From Collimonas sp. OK307 (GTDB lineage Bacteria > Pseudomonadota > Gammaproteobacteria > Burkholderiales > Burkholderiaceae_D), in assembly GCF_900113705.1 (NCBI RefSeq), contig NZ_FOQI01000007.1, forward strand, positions 182,534 to 246,533: a stretch of DNA of 64,000 nucleotides, given 5' to 3'. This document shows, piece after piece, positions 56,536 to 64,000 of the stretch. Both the position numbers and the translations under genes were made by a program. Position 1 is the first letter of the stretch; each line of letters opens with the position of its first letter. The notes beneath the pieces are model-generated. The model did no database searches. It saw nothing but the letters and a program-made list of their open reading frames with translations, and had not been told where the DNA came from.

Positions 56536-58136
56536 AGTCCTGCGCCATTGCGATGCTAATCAAGACAAATCAAGACATCAATCAAGATACTAATATGCAC
56601 AATTATTCCGATTATTTCCCTGTCCGTTCACCTCGCGACAATCTCGACGTCGTGCCGCTGCTGCACGATGGCCTGATGCAGAAGGGACCACGGACGCTGC
56701 TCGATTTTAATGGTACCCGGACATCGTTCGACGACATGGCAAAACGCGTCGGCACGATGCAAGTCTGGTTGGACGCCAAAGGTATCCAACGCGGCGATCG
56801 GGTGGCGTTGATGTTGGAAAACGGCCTCGATCATATCGCGTTGATCTATGCGTTGATGCTGAGCGGCGTGGTGTGGGTGCCGGTCAATACGCGTCTGAAA
56901 GGACCCGGTATCGAGTATCTGCTCGGCCATTGCAAACCAACGTTATTCATCGCGCAACGTGAGTTTTCCGAGGTCTTGTCCGTGTTGCCGGAATTGCTGC
57001 CCCTCCTGGTCTGGCTTGAGGAGGTGCAGCTGACGGTGCAACAGATGCCAGCCGCAGGCCGGCCGCTGCATGCGGCATCGGTCAAGGCCGACGATACCTT
57101 ATGCCTGATCTATACCTCCGGCACTACCGGTGCGCCGAAGGGAGTGGTGTTCACCCATCGCATGATGCGGATTGCCAGCGAAGCGACCTTGATCGTTTCC
57201 GGCGCCGGCGCGGGCGACCGCATGTTCGTCTGGGAACCGCTGTGCCATATCGGTGGTGCGCAGATGATGCTGGTGCCGTTTCTGCAACAAGTGGAATTGC
57301 ACATAGTCGAACGTTTTTCGGCGAGCCGCTTCTGGCAACAGATAGAAACCTCGCAGGCTACCCATTTGCACTATCTGGGCGGGATACTGGACATCCTGAT
57401 GCAGCTGCCGCAGCAACCCGCCAGTCATACCCTGCGCGTGGCATGGGGCGCCGGCGTATCGGTAAAGGCATGGGATGCCGTGATCGCGCAGTTGCAACTG
57501 GATCTGCGCGAATGTTATGGCATGACTGAGGGATCCAGCTTCACCACCGTCAATACCAGCTGCAAGCCGGGTTCCATCGGCCGCACACTGCCCTGGCTTA
57601 AGGTGGAACTGCTGGACGACCATGATCAACCGGTAGCCAGCGGCGATATCGGGCAGATCGTGGTATCGAGCGCGATTGACGGCACCTTTTTGCCACAATA
57701 CCTGGACAATCCGGAAGCAAGCGCGGCTGCGGTTCGGAACGGAAAACTGTATACGGGAGATTCTGCGCGCATGGATCCGGAAGGGGATTTGTATTTTGTC
57801 GGTCGTCGTACCGATAGCATGCGGGTACGAGGAGAAAACGTCTCGGCATGGGAAATCGAGCGGGTTTTTGTTACCCATCCAGCGGTGGCTGCGGCGGCTG
57901 CCATTGGCATCGACAGCGCTATCGGCGAACAGGAAATCATGCTGTATGTGCAATTCAAGCCTGGCTCCGACGTCTTGTTCAACGAATTGGCGCAATGGGC
58001 AGAGTCCATGCTTGCCAGCTACCAGATGCCACGCTATTTTCTGAAAATCGAAGCGTTCGAATTGACGTTGAGCGAGCGTATTAAAAAACATTTTCTGCCG
58101 CGTGGCGTCGAATTGGCATGGGACCGCCGTGCTTAG
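56532..58136 (+). CDS. Acyl-CoA ligase (AMP-forming; carnitine/crotonobetaine-ligase-like)
   Basis: 534 residues from a GTG at 56532 that overlaps the permease stop (GTGA); an ATG at 56595 (MHNYSDYFPVRSPRDNL) is an alternative start and may be the true one. The extra leader contains a repeated Asn-Gln-Asp from a short tandem DNA repeat. ANL enzyme: P-loop YTSGTTGAPKG (~193), YGMTEGS (~328), YTGDSARMDPEGDLYFVGRRTDSMRVRGENVSAWEIE. At the A10 position the catalytic Lys appears as Arg (SERIKKHFL). It activates an acid imported by the neighbouring ABC system. Confidence 0.9.
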   Translation: MKSCAIAMLIKTNQDINQDTNMHNYSDYFPVRSPRDNLDVVPLLHDGLMQKGPRTLLDFNGTRTSFDDMAKRVGTMQVWLDAKGIQRGDRVALMLENGLDHIALIYALMLSGVVWVPVNTRLKGPGIEYLLGHCKPTLFIAQREFSEVLSVLPELLPLLVWLEEVQLTVQQMPAAGRPLHAASVKADDTLCLIYTSGTTGAPKGVVFTHRMMRIASEATLIVSGAGAGDRMFVWEPLCHIGGAQMMLVPFLQQVELHIVERFSASRFWQQIETSQATHLHYLGGILDILMQLPQQPASHTLRVAWGAGVSVKAWDAVIAQLQLDLRECYGMTEGSSFTTVNTSCKPGSIGRTLPWLKVELLDDHDQPVASGDIGQIVVSSAIDGTFLPQYLDNPEASAAAVRNGKLYTGDSARMDPEGDLYFVGRRTDSMRVRGENVSAWEIERVFVTHPAVAAAAAIGIDSAIGEQEIMLYVQFKPGSDVLFNELAQWAESMLASYQMPRYFLKIEAFELTLSERIKKHFLPRGVELAWDRRA

Positions 58137-58195
58137 TCGCCGTCAGTCGTTCTCGACAAACAACGGTCTGATATTCCAGATAGCGCAAAAAACCA

Positions 58196-59146
58196 ATGAG
58201 CGGCGATAATAGATCCTTTCCTCAACCAAAAGGCCGGTCTGCCATGCAGACGGCGATTCACCCTATGAGCGCAGACGCAGGCAAGGCTGTCGGACCACGT
58301 AAGAAAAAAGCAGGCAAAGAACCGGTATCGGCATCGGCAAAAGACGGCGTCAGTCCCGACGTTGAAGTCGCCGTTGCCAGTGCCATGGATTCGCCGCTAT
58401 ACGTGAATTCGGTAGAAAAGGGGATGCGGGTCCTGATGGCGTTCGATGGCCAGCAGCGCCAACTTTCACTGTCGCAAATTGCTGCGCTCACCGGCTTCGA
58501 TCTCAGCGCGGCGCAACGCTTCACCTACACGCTGACAGTCCTGGGCTACCTGAACAAGGACGAAGAAAGCCGTAAATACGAGCTGTCGCCCAAATTGCTC
58601 GATTTCGCCTATCACTATCTGTCATCCAGCGAGTTGGTCACCCGGGCGACACCCTATCTGCAGCAGCTGAGCCAGGAAACCGAGGAAACCACCAACCTGA
58701 CAATACTTGACGGCACCGATGTGGTTTTCGTTCAACGTATCGTCAGCCGTCACGTCCTGAATCCGACCGTGGTCACCGGCACGCGCATCCCGGCGTATTG
58801 CACCGCGTCCGGACTGGCATTGCTGTCAACCATGAGCGATGCAGAAGTCGATGTGATATTGGGCGCATCCGAACTACGGCAACATACCCCGTTCACGGTC
58901 GTCGATCCGAAAAAAATCAAACTGCGGCTGGCTACCTTCCGCGAGCAGGGATATGCCCATATCAAGGAAGAGTATTTCCTCGGTGACGTATCCACCGCGG
59001 CCGCAGTCAAGGATGCCCGCGGCCGCGGTATCGGCGCCGTCAACGTTGCAGTTACAAAAGCGCGCTGGGGCGCCGATAGCGATGAAGGCCGCTACGCCAA
59101 TCTGGTGATGTCTGCGGCTCGTGCAATTTCAGTACAAAGGAAGTAA
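58196..59146 (+). CDS. IclR-family transcriptional regulator
   Basis: 316 residues. A long charged N-terminal leader (~65 residues, AGKAVGPRKKKAGKEPVSASAKDG) precedes the winged HTH (VNSVEKGMRVLMAFDGQQRQLSLSQIAALTGFDLSAAQRFTYTLTVLGYL) and the effector-binding IclR domain (TRATPYLQQLSQETEETTNLTILDGTDVVFVQRI, RIPAYCTASGLALLS). Probably regulates the 51811-58136 cluster in response to its aromatic or aliphatic acid substrate. Confidence 0.9.
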   Translation: MSGDNRSFPQPKGRSAMQTAIHPMSADAGKAVGPRKKKAGKEPVSASAKDGVSPDVEVAVASAMDSPLYVNSVEKGMRVLMAFDGQQRQLSLSQIAALTGFDLSAAQRFTYTLTVLGYLNKDEESRKYELSPKLLDFAYHYLSSSELVTRATPYLQQLSQETEETTNLTILDGTDVVFVQRIVSRHVLNPTVVTGTRIPAYCTASGLALLSTMSDAEVDVILGASELRQHTPFTVVDPKKIKLRLATFREQGYAHIKEEYFLGDVSTAAAVKDARGRGIGAVNVAVTKARWGADSDEGRYANLVMSAARAISVQRK

Positions 59147-59149
59147 ACG

Positions 59150-59971
59150 ATGACTACGCGGCGGCAGCCCAACATTACTTTCATCGGCGGCGGCAATATG
59201 GCGGCCGCCTTGATCAACGGACTCGTGAATCGTTTTACAGTCGCGGCAAATATCCGCGTCATCGACGTCAATCCGCAGACCTTGCAGCAGTTGTCACAGC
59301 GGTTTGGCGTGACGGTTGACTGTAGTGTCGCCGAGGCCGTTGCGGACTGCGATATCCTCATCCTGGCAGTCAAGCCGCAGCAAATAGCCCCGGTGTTGCA
59401 GGATATCGCCGCGCAACTCAAGCATCAGTTGGTGATTTCCATTGCTGCCGGTATTCGCACCGCGGAATTGTCTGCCGGCCTGCAGGGCTATGCGGCGATA
59501 GTGCGCGCCATGCCGAATATGCCGGCGTTGATCGGGCGCGGCATGACCGGCATGTTTGCCATGCCGGGGGTGAGCGCAGAGCAACGGCTGCATGCCGATA
59601 CAGTAATGGGCGCCGTCGGCAAAACTTTGTGGCTGCAAGCAGAACAGTCGCTGGATGCAGTCACCGGCGTCTCTGGCAGCGGTCCGGCTTTTGTTTTTCA
59701 TTTTATAGAAGCGCTGGAAAATGCCGCCCTGGAAGTCGGGCTGAATGCCGCGGAGAGCAAATTGCTAGCGTTGGAAACCGTCGCCGGCGCTGCCCAACTG
59801 GCGTTGCAATCGGATGATGGGGTGACGCTATTGCGTGAACGGGTTACGTCGAAAGGCGGAACGACATTCGCCGGCTTGAACAGTTTGCAGCAGGATGATT
59901 TCTGCGCGGTGATTGGCCGAGCGGTTAAGGCCGCAACCAACCGTAGCCGGGAACTGGGCGATACTTGCTGA
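59150..59971 (+). CDS. proC: Pyrroline-5-carboxylate reductase
   Basis: 273 residues. N-terminal NADP motif ITFIGGGNMAAALINGLV; C-terminal proline-binding SGSGPAFVFHFIEALENAALEVGL and LRERVTSKGGTTFAGLN. Catalyses the final step of proline biosynthesis in the cytosol. It begins 3 bp after the IclR stop; an apparently housekeeping gene appended to the cluster. Confidence 0.95.
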   Translation: MTTRRQPNITFIGGGNMAAALINGLVNRFTVAANIRVIDVNPQTLQQLSQRFGVTVDCSVAEAVADCDILILAVKPQQIAPVLQDIAAQLKHQLVISIAAGIRTAELSAGLQGYAAIVRAMPNMPALIGRGMTGMFAMPGVSAEQRLHADTVMGAVGKTLWLQAEQSLDAVTGVSGSGPAFVFHFIEALENAALEVGLNAAESKLLALETVAGAAQLALQSDDGVTLLRERVTSKGGTTFAGLNSLQQDDFCAVIGRAVKAATNRSRELGDTC

Positions 59972-59987
59972 TCAGGATCGCCAGATC

Positions 59988-61061
59988 CTAGTGTGCAGCG
60001 AATGCTTCCGACAGCGACAAGATTTCGCCAGTGGCGCTGCCATCGTAGCCGCTGATCTGATCGACAATTGCGCGAAACGAGGTTGACTGCAAGATGCCGA
60101 TCACTTGCTGCATCAGCGGATCGCTCATGGCGCTGCAGGATATGGCAAAGAAATAACGCTCACGCACCAGCGGGATGAAATCCAGGCCGAAGCGCTGGGC
60201 CGCGGTCTGTACGCCGAAACCGACATCGGCCATGCCGCTGGCGATAAAGGCGGCAATTGCGGAGTGGGTGAATTCGGCGGTTTCGAAACCGTCGATGGCG
60301 GTGGGCGACAACGCTTGCCTGGACAGCATCAGTTCCAGCAGCATGCGGGTGCCGGAACCCGGCTGGCGGTTGACGAACAGCACGCCCGCGCGGCTCAGGT
60401 CGGACAAGCCGGCGATGTTTTTCGGATTACCCGGCGCCACCATCAAGCCTTGGTTACGTACCGCCAGGTGAATCAGGCAATGTTTGTTTTTATCCAGCCA
60501 CTGGCGGTAGCTGGCTACCGATGCTTCTTCGAATTCTCCCAGCGGCACGTGAAAGCCGGCCAGGTCGCATTCCTGCCTTGCCAGCGCCGCAACCGCATCG
60601 GCGCTATTGCGATAACGCAGTTCCACCGGCAGGCGCCGTTCATTCAGCTGATTCAGCAATGCCGCAACGGCAAAGCCGTGGCTGGCGTTCAGTCGGATCA
60701 TCGGCGGCCCGCAGCTTACCGTTTTGCTCAGCTCGCCTTCCAGTTCGGACGCCAGTGTCTCCAGTGTCGGCGACAAACGCGCCGCGATGCGGCGATCAGC
60801 CCAGATCAATTTTTCTGCAAGCGGCAACAGGCGGCTGCCGCGCCCGCGCCCGGTTTCTACCAGTGGATGGCCGAACATGCGTTCGGCATCGCGCAGCAAG
60901 CCCCAGGCATGACGGTAAGAGCCGCCCGTCTGTTTGGCGGCGTTGGCGATCGAACCGGTTTCCTGGATCGCCGTAAGCAATGTCAATAAAACAGCAGTAT
61001 CCAGTGGCGACTCTGCATCGCGCGAAATTTCCCAATGCGGCTTTATTTTGACTCTATACAT
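59988..61061 (-). CDS. ModE-like HTH regulator with periplasmic-binding-type effector domain
   Basis: 357 residues. N-terminal ~100 residues are a winged helix of the ModE type (AIQETGSIANAAKQTGGSYRHAWGLLRDAERMFGHPLVETGRGRGSRLLPLAEKL). The remaining ~240 residues form a type-2 periplasmic-binding fold of the PBP_like/LysR class (GFAVAALLNQLNERRLPVELRYRNSADAVAALARQECDLAGFHVP and PGSGTRMLLELML). Homologues sit beside NAD-linked formate dehydrogenase (fds) in betaproteobacteria. It is divergent from the oxalate/formate antiporter and likely controls it with formate dehydrogenase. Confidence 0.85.
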   Translation of the reverse strand: MYRVKIKPHWEISRDAESPLDTAVLLTLLTAIQETGSIANAAKQTGGSYRHAWGLLRDAERMFGHPLVETGRGRGSRLLPLAEKLIWADRRIAARLSPTLETLASELEGELSKTVSCGPPMIRLNASHGFAVAALLNQLNERRLPVELRYRNSADAVAALARQECDLAGFHVPLGEFEEASVASYRQWLDKNKHCLIHLAVRNQGLMVAPGNPKNIAGLSDLSRAGVLFVNRQPGSGTRMLLELMLSRQALSPTAIDGFETAEFTHSAIAAFIASGMADVGFGVQTAAQRFGLDFIPLVRERYFFAISCSAMSDPLMQQVIGILQSTSFRAIVDQISGYDGSATGEILSLSEAFAAH

Positions 61062-61108
61062 TATGCAAAATATAGCCTATTGAGCAGGCCATCTACTAAT
61101 GATATTTT

Positions 61109-61129
61109 GTATATCTATAGGAGATATAC
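61109..61129. promoter_or_regulatory. Perfect palindrome in the regulator/antiporter divergent promoter
   Basis: GTATATCT-ATAGG-AGATATAC, 8-bp perfect arms, 5-base spacer. TA-rich dyads of this kind resemble ModE boxes. It lies 48 bp from the regulator start and 98 bp from the antiporter start, so it is the best candidate operator. Confidence 0.5.
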
Positions 61130-61226
61130 AGAGGAAATATAAGGAAACAAAATATTTCTCAAATAAAACTATATGTAAGTAATTACCTATGGTACATATA
61201 AGCTTTTTTTATTTCCAGGGGGGAAT

Positions 61227-62864
61227 GTGGGATTTTTAGATAAAGAACGGACCATTGCAGGTCCAGGCTTCAACCGTTGGCTGGTGCCGCCCGCGGCGTT
61301 GGCAATCCACCTTTGTATTGGCATGGCTTATGGCTTTTCCGTGTTCTGGCTGCCGCTGTCGAAAGCGGTCGGCATCAAGGAATCGGTGGTCTGCGCAAAG
61401 GACATGAGTTTCTTTGCTGAAATATTCGCAAGTAATTGCGACTGGAAGATTTCAATGCTGGGCTGGATCTTCACCATGTTCTTCGTTTTGCTCGGAACAT
61501 CCGCGGCAATCTGGGGCGGCTGGCTGGAACACGTCGGTCCGCGCAAGGCCGGTTTTGTGGCCGCCGTGTGCTGGTGCGGAGGCTTGCTGATTTCGGCGCT
61601 CGGGGTTTATCAGCATCAGATATGGCTGATCTGGCTAGGCTCCGGATTGATTGGCGGGGTCGGTCTCGGGCTGGGTTATATCTCGCCGGTGTCGACGCTG
61701 ATCAAATGGTTTCCGGACCGCCGCGGTATGGCGACCGGCATGGCGATCATGGGCTTCGGCGGCGGTGCGCTGATCGGCAGTCCGCTGGCAGACAAGCTGA
61801 TGAAGCATTTCGCTAGCGACGTCTCGGTCGGCGTCTGGCAGACTTTTGTCGTGATGGCCCTGATCTACTTCGTCTTCATGATGGCTGGCGCTTTCGGTTA
61901 CCGGATTCCGCCTAGCGGCTGGAAACCGGCCGGATGGACTCCGCCTGTCGCCAGTGGCAACGCCATGATTACCCAGCACCATGTACATGTCAGCAAGGTC
62001 TGGGGCATCCCGCAGTTCTGGCTGGTGTGGCTGGTGTTGTGTCTGAACGTCTCGGCCGGTATCGGCGTGATCGGCATGGCGTCACCTATGTTGCAGGAAA
62101 TGTTCGGCGGCCATCTGTTGGGTGTCAGCGCCAAGTTTACCGAATTGTCGATTGAGCAAAAAAGTGCGATTGCAGCGATTGCCGCCGGTTTTACCGGCTT
62201 GATCAGCTTGTTCAACATTGGCGGCCGTTTCGTCTGGGCCACATGCTCCGACTACATCGGACGCAAGATGACTTACGTCGTGTTCTTTGTGCTCGGCTTT
62301 GTGCTGTATGTAAGCTTGCCTTGGTCCGGTGCGGCCGGCAGCGTAGCGCTGTTCGTTGCTGCGGTGTGTCTGATTCTGTCGATGTATGGCGGTGGTTTTG
62401 CGACGGTGCCAGCCTATCTGGCTGACTTGTTCGGCACCCAGATGGTAGGTGCGATCCATGGCCGTTTGCTGACTGCCTGGGCGACTGCCGGGATTCTGGG
62501 GCCGGTGGTAGTGAACTACATGCGCGAATATCAACTCTCGCTTGGTATCCCACGTGAAGCGGTCTACAACACCACGATGTACATCCTGGCCGGCATGCTG
62601 GTAGTTGGCCTGCTGTGCAACCTGATGATCAGGCCGGTCGCTGAAAAGTATTTCATGACGCCGGAAGAACTGGCGCGCGAGAAACAACTGGCGCATGAGC
62701 AGGCTTCCGCCAGCGGCGAAGCGGTGCTGGCGCCTGAAGTGATGGCGACCATCGGCAACGGCGGTAACCCGGCGGTGCTGTGGGCTTCGTGGGCGGCGGT
62801 GATCATTCCTTTGGTTTGGGGGATTTCGATTACCCTGCAGAAATCTGCAGTATTGTTTAAGTAA
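61227..62864 (+). CDS. MFS oxalate/formate antiporter (OxlT-like)
   Basis: 545 residues; GTG start at 61227 with a strong AGGGGGGA ribosome site. About 12 to 14 helices. OFA-family features: the N-terminal GPGFNRWLVPPAALAIHLCIGMAYGFSVFW, an inserted loop of ~45 residues after helix 1, and the motif GGVGLGLGYISPVSTLIKWFPDRRG before helix 5, typical of OxlT-like MFS. C-terminal part FNIGGRFVWATCSDYIGRK. It exchanges oxalate for formate, or transports formate/oxalate, supplying formate to the fds genes downstream. A hairpin follows the stop. Confidence 0.9.
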   Translation: MGFLDKERTIAGPGFNRWLVPPAALAIHLCIGMAYGFSVFWLPLSKAVGIKESVVCAKDMSFFAEIFASNCDWKISMLGWIFTMFFVLLGTSAAIWGGWLEHVGPRKAGFVAAVCWCGGLLISALGVYQHQIWLIWLGSGLIGGVGLGLGYISPVSTLIKWFPDRRGMATGMAIMGFGGGALIGSPLADKLMKHFASDVSVGVWQTFVVMALIYFVFMMAGAFGYRIPPSGWKPAGWTPPVASGNAMITQHHVHVSKVWGIPQFWLVWLVLCLNVSAGIGVIGMASPMLQEMFGGHLLGVSAKFTELSIEQKSAIAAIAAGFTGLISLFNIGGRFVWATCSDYIGRKMTYVVFFVLGFVLYVSLPWSGAAGSVALFVAAVCLILSMYGGGFATVPAYLADLFGTQMVGAIHGRLLTAWATAGILGPVVVNYMREYQLSLGIPREAVYNTTMYILAGMLVVGLLCNLMIRPVAEKYFMTPEELAREKQLAHEQASASGEAVLAPEVMATIGNGGNPAVLWASWAAVIIPLVWGISITLQKSAVLFK

Positions 62865-62881
62865 TAGAGTGAAGTTGTGAA

Positions 62882-62909
62882 GCAGGGCGGGCACCCGTGC
62901 CCACCCTGC
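62882..62909 (+). terminator. Hairpin after the antiporter gene
   Basis: GCAGGG-C-GGGCAC / GTGCCC-A-CCCTGC with one internal mismatch and 2-base loop; no T-run. May separate the antiporter from fdsG or be an mRNA 3' stabiliser. Confidence 0.5.
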
Positions 62910-63032
62910 GATTGATCAGTGTAGTACAGGATTCAAGACGCACCGTTGTGCGCCGATCAAGGTGCTGTAGCTATAACAAGAACATCCATTCTGCGCACCT
63001 TTTGTAGTACCGAATACCGGTAGGAGACTGTC

Positions 63033-63554
63033 GTGAAGATGCAAAGCTCTCAAGTGTCGCAAGTATCACAAGTTGTACCTTCGGACCCATCTGTTGATCT
63101 GGACCAGGTCAAATCCATTATTCAAGAATACCAGGCCATGCCCGGCGCCATGCTGCCGGTCTTGCATGCCATCCAGGACGCGCTCGGCTACGTACCGGCA
63201 TCGGTAGTGCCGTTGATCGCGGACCAGTTGAATCTGTCGCGTGCCGAAGTGCATGGCGTAATCAGCTTCTACCACCATTTCCGCCAGCAACCCGCAGGGC
63301 GCCACATAGTTCAGCTGTGCCGGGCCGAAGCCTGCCAGGCGGTAGGCGCAGAAGCGCTTGCCGCGCACGCCAAGGCGGCGCTGGGCTGCGATTTCCATGG
63401 CACCAGCAGTGATGGCCAGTTCACGCTGGAACCGGTGTATTGCCTCGGTCAATGCGCTTGCGGCCCGAACATGCAGATCGATGACGATCTGTATGCACGC
63501 GTCAGCAACGACAAATTCAACAAGCTGGTGCATGCCAAGCGAGGTGCGCAATGA
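63033..63554 (+). CDS. fdsG: NAD-dependent formate dehydrogenase gamma subunit
   Basis: 173 residues. NuoE-like thioredoxin-fold 2Fe-2S subunit with the four Cys in LCRAEACQAVG (Cys-x4-Cys) and YCLGQCACGPN (Cys-x3-Cys). N-terminal DLDQVKSIIQEYQAMPGAMLPVLHAIQDALGYVP is family-typical. Part of the cytosolic molybdenum formate dehydrogenase FdsGBACD. Overlaps fdsB start (ATGA). Confidence 0.93.
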   Translation: MKMQSSQVSQVSQVVPSDPSVDLDQVKSIIQEYQAMPGAMLPVLHAIQDALGYVPASVVPLIADQLNLSRAEVHGVISFYHHFRQQPAGRHIVQLCRAEACQAVGAEALAAHAKAALGCDFHGTSSDGQFTLEPVYCLGQCACGPNMQIDDDLYARVSNDKFNKLVHAKRGAQ

Positions 63555-64000
63555 GTACTGCTGGTATTACTGTTTACGTACCGCGCGACTCTACCGCGCT
63601 AGCGCTGGGAGCCAACGAGGTTGCGGCGGCAATCGTTGCCGAAGCAGGTAAGCGCGGCCAGGAAATTACCTTGGTACGCAACGGTTCACGCGGCATGTTC
63701 TGGCTGGAGCCGTTGGTGGAGGTGCTTACTGCCGCCGGACGCATCGGCTACGGACCGGTGGAGCCGGACGATGTGGCGGGACTGTTCGATGCCGGTTTCC
63801 TGGCTGGCGGCCAGCATCGTCATGCCTTGGGGCTGGTCGAAGAAATTCCTTATTTGAAAAAGCAAGAGCGCCTGACCTTCGCCCGCGTCGGCATCACCGA
63901 TCCGCTGTCGCTGGAGGATTATCTTGCGCATGAAGGCTATGCCGGCTTGCGGCGCGCCTTGACTCTGTCCAGCGCAGAGGTGGTGCAGGAAGTTCTGGAG
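63551..64000 (+). CDS. fdsB: NAD-dependent formate dehydrogenase beta subunit, 5' part
   Basis: First 150 codons, running off the window end. MSTAGITVYVPRDSTALALGANEVAAAIVAEAGKRG begins the thioredoxin-like N-terminal extension of FdsB, followed by EVLTAAGRIGYGPVEPDDVAGLF. The NuoF-like FMN/NAD and 4Fe-4S part lies outside. It begins within the fdsG stop (ATGA overlap), confirming coupling. Confidence 0.9.
   Translation, partial: MSTAGITVYVPRDSTALALGANEVAAAIVAEAGKRGQEITLVRNGSRGMFWLEPLVEVLTAAGRIGYGPVEPDDVAGLFDAGFLAGGQHRHALGLVEEIPYLKKQERLTFARVGITDPLSLEDYLAHEGYAGLRRALTLSSAEVVQEVLE

Noticed and set aside
56553-56595. Short tandem repeat around AATCAAGACA as a regulatory element
   Set aside because: Three imperfect short copies at the start of the CoA ligase frame; more likely slippage, noted in the gene entry only.
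1-64000. CRISPR arrays, prophage, insertion sequences, defence systems
   Set aside because: No regularly spaced repeats, transposase, integrase, phage structural or restriction genes were recognised on either strand.

Overview
The window reads as chromosomal DNA of a betaproteobacterium of the order Burkholderiales, most likely Oxalobacteraceae (Collimonas or a close relative). This is inferred from the trxA-rho-rpmE2 block, an oxalate/formate antiporter next to an fds-type formate dehydrogenase, and AddAB-like helicase-nucleases. No database search was possible. No rRNA, CRISPR array, insertion sequence or recombinase gene was found.

Layout. 1-2.6 kb: 3' end of a YadA-type trimeric autotransporter adhesin, a BamE-domain protein and a DUF4019 protein. 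2.6-35.75 kb: about 33 kb bounded by direct repeats. The left repeat is a truncated tRNA-Asn/tRNA-Leu remnant. The right repeat carries a complete tRNA-Leu(CAA) and a decayed-looking tRNA-Asn. The enclosed DNA is almost wholly devoted to acyl-CoA catabolism: an AraC regulator, acyl-CoA ligase, SCP-x thiolase, a pair of small MaoC hydratases, SDR, acyl-CoA dehydrogenase, alpha-methylacyl-CoA racemase/CoA-transferase, OmpW porin, GMC alcohol dehydrogenase and aldehyde dehydrogenase. A large MalT-like (LAL) regulator follows, then a divergent acyl-CoA dehydrogenase, a chalcone-isomerase-like protein, a second OmpW, a DUF2889 protein, a third acyl-CoA dehydrogenase, a 1008-residue SDR-hydratase-SCP2x3 multifunctional enzyme, a second SCP-x thiolase, pyruvate carboxylase, a broken and an intact alpha/beta hydrolase, and a nitroreductase. 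The set resembles peroxisomal beta-oxidation of methyl-branched acids (racemase + MFE-2 + SCP-x), preceded by alcohol-to-acid oxidation.

35.9-48 kb is core genome: ArnT-like glycosyltransferase, rpmE2, an MFS organic-acid symporter, rho, trxA and an AddB/AddA-like pair. 48-51.4 kb holds an amino-acid ABC permease with three tandem paralogous lipoprotein binding proteins. 51.8-59.1 kb holds a second CoA-linked uptake and catabolic cluster: enoyl-CoA hydratase, Tat-secreted binding protein, ABC ATPase, fused permease, CoA ligase and IclR regulator; proC follows. 60-64 kb is a formate/oxalate locus: ModE-like regulator, OxlT-type antiporter, fdsG and the start of fdsB.

Main new observations: (i) the tRNA-derived repeats that make the catabolic segment a probable genomic island; (ii) a 19-bp palindrome CCCCCTC-N5-GAGGGGG recurring four times between 19.0 and 23.4 kb near start codons, a candidate operator for the LAL regulator; (iii) paired GCAAT half-sites spaced exactly 21 bp at two promoters, candidate AraC operators; (iv) the triple-SCP2 multifunctional enzyme; (v) an acyl-CoA dehydrogenase homologue that lacks the expected catalytic residues.
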